From NCBI GenBank assembly GCA_009760885.1, contig CM019713.1, positions 12,094,274 through 12,158,273 of the forward strand: a stretch of 64,000 nucleotides of DNA, in the 5' to 3' direction. The translations under genes and the position numbers were made by a program. The DNA comes from Achatina immaculata (Eukaryota; Mollusca; Gastropoda; Stylommatophora; Achatinidae). Shown here piece after piece: positions 56,091-64,000 of the stretch. Positions within the stretch are counted from its first letter, which is position 1. Every line of letters begins with the position of its first letter. The notes below the pieces were generated by a model. It ran no database searches and had not been told where the DNA came from. It was given only the letters and a program-made list of their open reading frames with translations.

Positions 56091-56214
56091 AATAATAATA
56101 ATAATAATACAAAAATGTTTGTAGAGACATACATTTTGCTTGTGTTCTGCAGAGCAAACTTCATGTGAGACTCTGTGATTGCCTCATAACACAAGTGTAC
56201 ATTCTTGTTCGTTC

Positions 56215-56216
<2 letters not shown>

Positions 56217-56256
<40 letters not shown>

Positions 56257-56266
56257 CATACATATA
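56217..56266. repeat. (CA)n(TA)n compound microsatellite
   Basis: A CA run followed by a TA run. Confidence 0.92.
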
Positions 56267-57510
56267 TCCTTGCTTTAGGTCGCACCTTTCTTATAAAACG
56301 GTTCGCCTTTTTTACCTTACGATATTACTGATATCTTTTCAAACATCTAATAACACAAATCTTCGGCCGATTCTCTATATATTGCTATCATGGTATATTG
56401 TTGGCAGGCACGCAAAGCTCACCGGTGTACGAGGATGGGCCGAGCGTCATTGCCCACGTGATCCGAACGTATGAAGACTTATAAATTGTCGAGGAATGCG
56501 TGACGGAGAGAAGTGAGAACTGAGACATGGCGAGCTGAGTTCGTTTCGTCTGTGCTTATATTTAGCCCCAGCCGACCTGTACTGTTTGAGAAATGTATTG
56601 TGGAAATCATTACGTGCTGTGGATTATGTAATTCTCGTCTTATGTGGAGATTCTCTGATTCCTGATGATATTCATTATATATCTGGATGGGCACACATCA
56701 AGTTCCATCATGTTTTATTTGCATGGATAATACTATGCCACAGGTATCAGGAAATACTTAACCCGCCAGCAGGCAGCTGCACAATCAATGATGTGCATAA
56801 CACATGGTAATTCATGGAGAGGGGAGGAGGCATCGTAGCGGCAGATATGTGTGATAATTCAGTGCGTTAGCACAAGGAGGAGATATGTTATGATATTCAG
56901 TGTATTAGCACAATGCATATTATATATAGTTTGAAGAAGGGGGTCTTGGCAGCAGATGTTGCAAGTGCAGAAGTGCAGAGGCACCTGGTGATACGGGGAG
57001 ATGCAAGTTTCATAAAAGCAAGAGTAGCTGCAATGTTAATAAGTGCACTGGCACAATTTATATGCATGTATTTATATGCATATGAGGGCCAGGAGAGCCC
57101 AGGCTAATTGCGCCCATATGATTTCAATTGATACGTAGATAGCTATACATTATGTTGATGTCATGGTTATTACACTCATGATGATACATGTTGATGTTCT
57201 GTGTGTGCAATATCTGTTGTGACGTTAATATGGTATATGTAGTGTGTATAAATAAATATTGTTTGATTTAATTGCTTGACTTGGTAAAGTACATTGCTTG
57301 TCGTTTATTTAGTATGAATGTATGTAATATGCTTCGTAACTGGCATACAGTATCCTTGGAGGGGAAATCTTGGGTTGTCAGTTAGATGGGGTTTGAGCCT
57401 GGCCATCTAGTACGGTAGTACATAGACCATGGATTTGTGGATTGTAGCTGGGTTTTGGTCCTGTCCCTTCCTTAAATTGTCCCCAGTTGTAGATCTTGTA
57501 CCCACTAAGT
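56267..57510. other. No gene recognised
   Basis: A short duplicated motif (ttcagtg.gttagcacaa) occurs at about 56859 and 56896. AATAAA-like sequence lies at 57249. No coding family is seen. Confidence 0.45.
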
Positions 57511-57513
57511 CTA

Positions 57514-57514
<1 letters not shown>

Positions 57515-57582
<68 letters not shown>

Positions 57583-59300
57583 TCAGCTTTCCGAACCATT
57601 GCGGCTCATTGCTGCAGACAAGACTTCTCTCCATTCCTCTCTGTTCTTAGTCTTCTCCAGCCAGTTGTCCACTCAGAAGGCTCGTGAGTTTTCTCCCAGT
57701 TTGTCCCGCCATCGCTGTCTTAGTCTGCCTCTTAGTCTGCCTCTTAGTCTGCCTCTTAGTCTGCCTCTTAGTCTGCCTCTTAGTCTGTCTCTTAGTCTGT
57801 CTCTTGGTCTGCCTCTTAGTCTGCCTCTTAGTCTGCCTCTTAGTCTGCCTCTTAGTCTGCCTCTTAGTCTGTCTCTTAGTCTGTCTCTTGGTCTGCCTCT
57901 TAGTCTGCCTCTTAGTCTGTCTCTTAGTCTGTCTCTTAGTCTGCCTCTTAGTCTGCCTCTTAGTCTGCCTCTTAGTTTGCCTCTTAGTCTGCCTCTTAGT
58001 CTGTCTCTTGGTCTGCCTCTTAGTCTGCCTCTTAGTCTGCCTCTTAGTCTGCCTCTTAGTCTGCCTCTTAGTCTGTCTCTTAGTCTGCCTCTTAGTCTGC
58101 CTCTTAGTCTGCCTCTTAGTCTGCCACTTAGTCTGCCTCTTAGTCTGCCACTTAGTCTGCCTCTTAGTCTGCCTCTTAGTCTGCCTCTTAGTCTGTCTCT
58201 TGGTCTGCCTCTTAGTCTGCCTCTTAGTCTGTCTCTTAGTCTGTCTCTTAGTCTGTCTCTTAGTCTGCCTCTTAGTCTGTCTCTTAGTCTGTCTCTTAGT
58301 CTGTCTCTTAGTCTGCCTCTTAGTCTGTCTCTTAGTCTGCCTCTTAGTCTGCCTCTTAGTCTGCCTCTTAGTCTGTCTCTTAGTCTGCCTCTTAGTCTGC
58401 CTCTTAGTCTGCCTCTTAGTCTGCCTCTTAGTCTGCCTCTTAGTCTGTCTCCGTTAATCACTTCTAAGCCTTTTTTGTCTGTCTGTTCTCTTCCATCCTG
58501 TCTAAGTGTCCTAGCCATCTCAGTCTCTTGTTGTTCATAATGATAGTTATAAGTGGAGACTGGAACAGCATGTGTATTTCTTTGTTATGTCTATTTTCTC
58601 CCATTCTTGTGACGATCTCTAATTGATCAGAATATTCTTCTCAACATTTCTGTTTTCGAAGATCTGTAATTGTACTTCATATTGTTTTTAGTGCTCCATG
58701 TTTGTAATCCATGCAGGACAACTGGTCTAATCCGTGTCTTGTATATATTTAGTTTGATGTTGAGGGTCAGGTTATGTGACTGCAACAAGTATCAAAGGGA
58801 AAAATAAGTGTTGTTTCTTGCATGTATCTCTTACAATGTTGAAATTATTGAATAATATTCACATATATTTATATGAATCAGTTCTTTTAATCCTTATACT
58901 TTCTTGTTTGTCACCTTTTGGCCTTGATAATCTCATGTATTCAGGTTTCTCATAAATTTATCTTTAGCCCCAATTTTTTCTGCTCGTTCTTGCAGATGTT
59001 TGAAGAGTTCTGTGGTCTCTGACACAGTTGCTCATACAAAATATATATCATCTTCATATCCTAATATTCTCCTTCTGTCATTGATGAGTTGTTCTTTATC
59101 TATTGCTCTTGTACTTTTTTTTTTCTAGGACCAGAGTGAACAGCACTAGGGACAGGGTATCACCTTGCTTCAGGTCTGTTCTTATTTGGAATGGTTTTGA
59201 TTTCTTTATATAACACCACGTTTTCTGTCCCGCCGCCATGTATAGTTTACTTATGTTAATGTATATCTTAGGTATCCCAAACCATATCATGGTATATGCA
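57515..59300 (-). mobile_element. LINE: decayed RT, C-terminus with 12-bp array, (ATG)n tail
   Basis: Read on -. At 59200-59110 KTWCYIKKSKPFQIRTDLKQ and GDTLSLVLFTLVLE form the RT Gly-Asp-Xaa-Leu-Ser motif. Then LINDRRRILGYEDDIYFV follows near 59090-59040, with Tyr-Glu-Asp-Asp at the active site instead of Tyr-Ala-Asp-Asp. At 58530-58455 come NNKRLRWLGHLDRMEENRQ-type codons in broken frame, then the 12-bp array, then RQRWRDKLGENSRAF, WLEKTKNREEWRR and a tail of (ATG)n, seen as (CAT)n at 57515-57582 on +. Many breaks; not active. Confidence 0.8.
57717..58451 (-). repeat. 12-bp tandem array (~61 units) encoding Gly/Asp-Arg-Leu/Pro-Arg
   Basis: Unit tcttagtctgcc (with tctgtc, ttggtc, ccac and tttg variants) repeated about 61 times without net frame change. 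On - it encodes GRLR/DRLR/GRPR, lying exactly where related LINEs carry the single motif Gly-Arg-Pro-Arg-Gln-Arg-Trp. It is flanked by the codons RQRWRDKLGE. The frame is open for 281 codons on -, and for 257 and 313 on +; none of these is a believable gene. Confidence 0.95.
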
Positions 59301-59756
59301 CTAACAGTACAAGCCGATTACCAATTTTCCGGATTACCGATTGTCCAACATTTCACTTATTTCGGACAAAACCGTGAAAATGAGCTTACTGCCGACCAGT
59401 AGGTAGTGTAACGTGTAGCGCACGAAGTCAAGGCTACATTCTATAGAAATATGCAGTTTTGTTTGCACACATTGACGCTGTTGCCGACTGTGTCAGTTGT
59501 TTGTACTTGTTTTTGTTAATTCTACGTGAATTTACATTTTTTTGTTTTGTTTTTAATTTCATATATCCTTTTCATGGTTTTATGACCATTCTTGCCAGTT
59601 ACGAGTGTGTAATTTTTTTCGGTCTAGCAGATAGTTAACCCTTTCACCGCTACCAAGCAGAAATTCAGTTAAAATAGTCATAGCCGCTATGTTTCTGACG
59701 GGGAGTTACTGGAAGTTTATATTTAGCTTACATAAATTTAAAATTTGAAGCTGTTA
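59301..59756. other. No feature seen
   Basis: AT-rich DNA without a recognisable gene or family. Confidence 0.5.
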
Positions 59757-60305
59757 TGAAATGCAGAACAGAAATTAGGAACAGAATAGGTCAAGCAAAG
59801 ACTGCATTTCAGAGAATGAGAAACATATTAGCTAACACATCTTTATCAATGAATGTTAGAAAACGAGTCCTAAAATGCTATATTGAACCTATCTTGTTGT
59901 ATGGAAGTGAATCATGGACAATAGGCAAGTCTGCACAAAAATCATTGGAAGCAGCAGAAATGTGGTTTATTAGAAGAATGTTGCGAATCCCCTGGACAGC
60001 AAAAATAACTAATGAAGAATGTATGAGAAGAGCTGGAGAGACAAAAAACCTTGTCAGAAAGATAAGAGAGAGACAATGTACTTTCATAGGACATGCAATG
60101 AGAAGAGGGGGATTGAAAATATTATAACAACAGGAAAAATAGAAGGAAGAAGATCAATAGGAAGACCAAGATAAATGATACTGGACAGTCTGACGGGATG
60201 GTGTGAGAGGAGATCACCAACTGAACTGATGGCCTGCATGAAGGATCGGGTACTCTGGAGAAGCATAATAGCCAACGCCAGTCGGCACTGCACCTGATGA
60301 TGATG
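59757..60305 (+). mobile_element. LINE C-terminal fragment with ATG-type end
   Basis: A frame of 123 codons reads RIGQAKTAFQRMRNILANTS, LSMNVRKRVLKCYIEPILLY and GSESWTIGKSAQKSLEAAEM, then WFIRRMLRIPWTAKITNEEC and TFIGHAMRRGG. After a break come GRRSIGRPR, then WCERRSPTELMACMKDRVLW, and it ends in 'gcacctgatgatgatgac'. This is the best-preserved tail of the family seen at 21425, 39895, 51010 and 62775. Confidence 0.88.
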
Positions 60306-60469
60306 ACATAAAGCAGAGAACATAACCAGTTTGATGCACTTAACTTTTTTTCTCTGTAATTTTTTTCTTTAAAAAAAAGCCATTTAGATGGCTGATGGTA
60401 GGTACAGATCTGGTCCAGCAAGGCCAGGAACAAAGGGTGCGTAAAAATTAATGTCTAACATGTACATCT
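60306..60469. other. Linker between two LINE fragments
   Basis: No recognised content apart from a T/A-rich tract near 60345-60377. Confidence 0.5.
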
Positions 60470-61126
60470 AATTTGTGCTATGCTCCGCCTTACTTGTGGT
60501 CACTGTTTACGTATAACACTAAACATAGCCAGCGTTTAAAAAACTGTCTTCTTCCTAAACCCAGGATTGATCTGTACAAGAAAAGCCTTGCATACTCTGC
60601 AGTACAGCTCTGGAACACCCTCCCCTACAATTTAAAATCCATTGGTAATACTTCATCCTTTAACTCAAACCTGTTTCATTATTTACTTGCTTGTAATTAT
60701 ATGCCTCCATAAAATAGCCAGTACTCTCTCAACACATGGCTCGTAAACCATCAAGTACTTTAATGACATAGTTAGAAAAGCAACTTGTTAGATATTGTTA
60801 GAAATTATTTTAATGTTTGTTAAAAAAAAACATATGTTAGAAGATGATTTACAATGTATTTTATTTATGTATATGTCTGCGTGTGTATGTGTGCGTGAGT
60901 GCTATTTTATTAGGTTAATGACTTCTTCTCTTTTACCTTGAATGTAATAGTTAAATCTTACACTCTTTTGATATGTTTTTCCTAATTTAATTTGTATTTT
61001 TTACTAAATCAAGTGTATGGGAAGAATGAAAGATGGAGTGATGAAGGGCAGAATGTAAGACGGGCCTGCGTGCCCAATTCTTTACCCTTGAAAATAAAGA
61101 TTATTCATTCATTCATTCATTCATTC
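60470..61126 (+). mobile_element. CR1/L2-type LINE 3' end (family of 5799-8529)
   Basis: 5'-truncated copy starting at 'ctatgctccgccttacttgt' and reading CYAPPYLWSLFTYNTKHSQR, LPKPRIDLYKKSLAYSAVQL and WNTLPYNLKS, then a stop after NYMPP at 60710. It continues through the 3'UTR to a TTCA tail at 61108-61126. It is nearly identical to the complement of 36233-36850. Confidence 0.92.
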
Positions 61127-61139
61127 CCTTGGATAAAAG

Positions 61140-61535
61140 TACGTACATTCCTTTCCACTAACGCCAACAGAAAATAATCCTTCCATTTCGCAAACACTCA
61201 GAAAATAACTCTTTCATTTCTGTGACACTCACAAAAGATATTCCTTCCATTTCGCTAAAACTCACAGAAAATAACCCTTTTATTTTGCTAACACTAATAG
61301 AAAAAAACTCTGCCATTTCGCTAAAACTCACAGAAAATAACCCTCTTATTTAGCTAACACTCACAGAAAATAACCCTCTTATTTCGCTAAAACTCACAGA
61401 AAATAACCCTCTTATTTCGCTAACACTCACAGAAAATAACCCTCTTATTTCGCTAAAACTCACAGAAAATAACCCTCTTATTTCGCTAACACTCACAGAA
61501 AATAACCCTCTTATTTCGCTAACACTCGCGGAGAA
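61140..61535. repeat. 33-bp minisatellite, about 11 units
   Basis: Unit ctcacagaaaataaccctct then tatttcgctaaaa/aacac, with two alternating unit types in the right half; the left half is more diverged. Confidence 0.9.
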
Positions 61536-61794
61536 TGCATGATATAACCCTACTGCATTTGAAGTAGGTTTTCAGCGTTAATGAAACCTTGCGATCGTAA
61601 CTCACCCAGCACCGACTCTGTGATCTATGAGCTCTGAGTGTTTCTTTACCTCATCTGACGTTCAGGGAAACACAAATGATTTGTATTTAAAATAAAAACA
61701 CGAATATCCCGTACAGTAAAATGTATTTAAAGTGCTAAAAGAGTGCCACTGTGGCGATGGAGGCTTTATTAGTCTAGGTTTCTGAGAAGTGTAC
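61536..61794. other. No feature seen
   Basis: Unique-looking sequence with no ORF of note. Confidence 0.5.
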
Positions 61795-62056
61795 TCAGCA
61801 TGCACTTAGTATGCGAAACAGCTAGAGGCAGCAGATTTATGTTAGTATGCGAAACAGCTAGAGGCAGCAGAGTTATGTTAGTATGCGAAACAGCTAGAGG
61901 CAGCAGAGTTATGTTAGTATGCGAAACAGCTAGAGGCAGCAGAGTTATGTTAGTATGCGAAACAGCTAGAGGCAGCAGAGTTATGTTAGTATGCGAAAGA
62001 GCTGGAGGCAACAGAGTTATGTTAGTATGCGAAACAGCTAGAGGCAACAGAGTTAT
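61795..62056. repeat. 36-bp minisatellite, 7 units
   Basis: Unit gttagtatgcgaaacagcta then gaggcagcagagttat, with few differences. Unrelated in sequence to the 36-bp satellite at 17220. Confidence 0.94.
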
Positions 62057-62104
62057 GACTCCAAGGAAGACTGAAACAAACAAAAAAAAAAAAAGAGTTG
62101 AAAT

Positions 62105-62310
62105 ATAAGATTATTATCGCTGTACACTGGACAAGTCCATAAGCTCTCCAGTTTCATCCTGCGAAAGTGGATATCCGGCATGGTATAAGCACTCTATAGC
62201 ACCAACGAAAACCCTAACGAACAGGAGCTGACAGGCGGGATTCGATCCTACACAGTCCGAGACTGACGGAGAGACCACGTACCTATCGACTCAGCCAGTA
62301 CGATGGGGGA
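62105..62310 (-). mobile_element. tRNA-headed SINE-like element, third family
   Basis: The minus strand has box A-like CTGGCTGAGTCGATAGGTAC and box B-like GGATCGAATCCCGCC about 45 bases apart, followed by about 130 bases of body. The box A resembles the tRNA-like sequence at 16310, and the body differs from families A and B. Only one copy is in the window, so the limits are approximate. Confidence 0.6.
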
Positions 62311-62774
62311 AGGTATAAAGGGTAATGGACAAGATCTAGAGAATTTGCAGAAGGACCATAGATACTGGCAAAAAGGAAGATGTGGCCCAAGACATCAAGG
62401 AAAGTACCAAAATGAAAATGCACGATCACTGACATACTCGATATTTTAAAATGACGATCACGGCATCAATTTTTTCACTTAAATGAACACATTATTTCTA
62501 CATGTAATCGACACAAAGTTATTTCCCTATAATGGACATTAATTTACTCAGTTAAACAATTACTTTTCCATATATATTAAGAAAGTATTTGCCATACTGA
62601 ACATGGCTTTATAAACGCATTCATACTTGCATGTAAATACGGGCGAGTTTTGCGTAAAGTGAATATTTCATGTGCATACACGTGTTCATTTCGATAACCA
62701 CAAATGTTAATCTTGTACCTTAGTGGGAACCCAGTTAAATCCATAAGAAAGCGACAGTTATTACACATTCTCCT

Positions 62775-63165
62775 ATAATGAGAAGGGATGGGCTTGATAA
62801 AATCGTAACAACAGGAAAGACACACGGCAAGGGAAGGCCGAGGAAAAAAATCATGAACAGTTTAAAGCAGTGTTTCTCAAACTTTTGTTTCTATTTCTCT
62901 CTCTCTCTCTCTGTCTCTGTCTCTCTCTCTCTGTCTCTGTCTCTCTCTCTCCGCAGCATAAGTCAACCATTTCCTGAAATAATATAATGTATTCTAATCG
63001 CCCCTACTTCCCACACCCAGTATATTCAAACTGACCCCCCCGTGGGGCGTACACCTTGCGTTGAGAAACACTGGTCTAAAGCAATGGCACAGTAAAAAGA
63101 CGCCAACTGAGCTGACGGACAATATCAAGGATAGAGATATGTGGAGAAGCATATATATAGTGTTT
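62775..63165 (+). mobile_element. LINE tail interrupted by a MITE
   Basis: MRRDGLDKIVTTGKTHGKGR and PRKKIMNSLK stop at the MITE. After it (63082 on) comes WHSKKTPTELTDNIKDRDMW, which completes the usual tail. Same family as 59757-60305. Confidence 0.85.
62868..63073. mobile_element. hAT-type MITE with 8-bp TSD
   Basis: A 206-bp element with termini CAGTGTTTCTCAAAC and GTTGAGAAACACTG (inverted) and a near-perfect 8-bp TSD, gtttaaag (62860-62867) against gtctaaag (63074-63081). The interior is non-coding and holds a (CT)n tract. Removing it restores the LINE reading across the junction. Confidence 0.92.
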
Positions 63166-64000
63166 GGAGGGCCAAATTTATCTTAATAATAAATCAAATA
63201 TTCATAGAACAGAGAAGCTGGTTGCCACGTTATTTTAAAATGTAAAAAAGGCTATATCTAATGGCGGATTAACCACCACTAGGCTATTCTTAATAAGGAT
63301 TCCCCTCCTCCCCCTTTCAATTCTTGATATAAAATTCACAGAACAATCATCTGCATGTGTAGAATCCCCCAACCCCCCAACACTAGGCCCCTAGGCTTAA
63401 GCTGTTTAGCCTAATGGATAATCAGCCGCTGGTAATATCCATACCCAAGGAAGCGAAGACTCGAGTAAACTCGCAAGAGGGAAAGCTACCCCACAGACAT
63501 ACGGTGAAAGTATTGGTGCTGGGATATAAAATTAATTGTTGAGGGGGGAGGGAGGAGATAAGCATGGGGGTTGATCTTTCCTAATGTCACAAACACAATC
63601 GTGTGACAACCACGGCTGGCGTACGTACACTGCAGTACCAACAAACCTCCAACCAAAAGTTTTCGCCCTCGACGGGCAAGTTCGGTGAACAATATCCCAG
63701 AGGCAGCCTATCTCGGTTGCGCTTCGTGTGCTAATATTCGCTGGAATATGGCCGACGATTGCCGGTAGGTAAGTGCTTTCCCTGCCGATAGAAATGTCTA
63801 GTTCATTTTCACTTTTTTTTCCTGCCTAGCTTCTGCTGTAGTGGAGCCGCGACATTGCTTTAGTTCGAGTTCAATAAATTCACATTCGAATAGATCTTTC
63901 TGGTGAAGACAGTGTCGTTGATGTGAAAGATGTGGTCTGTAATTATGTGCTTTATAAAATTACACGGACTCTTTTAACCTTTTGTGTTTATACATTTTGA
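63166..64000. other. No firm gene; possible 5' exon near 63750
   Basis: Mostly unique sequence. ATGGCCGACGATTGCCG at 63750 followed by gtaggtaagt could be a very short first coding exon with a donor. Without a continuation in the window this is weak. Confidence 0.2.

Noticed and set aside
57599..58540. ORFs of 313 and 257 codons on + and 281 codons on -
   Set aside because: They span the 12-bp array. The - frame is the LINE tail; the + frames are mirror by-products.
63749..63780. First exon of a new gene (ATGGCCGACGATTGCCG then gtaggtaagt)
   Set aside because: Only about six codons, with no downstream exon in the window; kept only as a remark.

Overview
The window is eukaryotic, from an animal nuclear genome, most likely an invertebrate. 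Its one recognisable host gene is a four-exon peroxisomal membrane protein of the PXMP4/PMP24 family with GT-AG introns, at 15849-24161 on the + strand. Everything else I can identify is transposon-derived or tandemly repeated. The mix (RTE-, CR1/L2- and I-like LINEs, tRNA-headed SINEs, mariner, Tc1 and hAT DNA transposons, and very many mini- and microsatellites) would suit a mollusc such as a gastropod. That placement is an inference; nothing in the sequence fixes the species. I saw no bacterial operons, no rRNA and no true tRNA gene.

Layout. 1-4400: LINE fragments on both strands, one split by a SINE with a clean target-site duplication (TSD). 4555-9560: an I-like LINE (reverse transcriptase thumb, then RNase H) on +, containing an in-frame 90-bp array and interrupted by a nearly full-length CR1/L2 LINE on - (5799-8529). 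10038-12304: a decayed hAT transposon with a perfect 8-bp TSD. 12592-14122: a broken Tc1-like element. 15849-24161: the PXMP4-like gene. Its intron 1 carries a 2.6-kb, 36-bp-unit satellite and its intron 3 carries a tandem duplication of the 3' splice-site region. 24162-36000: downstream sequence with at least six minisatellites, an RTE LINE with an open 491-codon RT frame (29975-31482), and a dispersed repeat split by a short LINE insertion. 36000-43000: LINE tails, SINEs, and a perfect 84-bp-arm inverted repeat (41518-41698). 43543-45156: a second Tc1-like element. 45500-49800: GA-rich DNA, a 585-bp TCTA/TCTG block and minisatellites. 53792-55091: a mariner element with three frame breaks. 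57515-61126: LINE remnants, one with a 12-bp in-frame array. 61140-64000: two more minisatellites, a tRNA-like SINE, and an hAT MITE inside a LINE tail.

The main pattern is that several tandem arrays are seeded from pieces of LINEs: a 90-bp RT segment, a 29-bp segment near a LINE C-terminus, a 12-bp segment encoding Gly-Arg-Pro/Leu-Arg, and a 34-bp segment of a LINE 5' region that shares a core with the 36-bp satellite in the PXMP4 intron. Two SINE families with different heads and tails share a central segment. I found no convincing new multi-gene system. The observations most worth checking are the splice-acceptor array, the satellite/LINE link, the shared SINE centre and the perfect palindrome.
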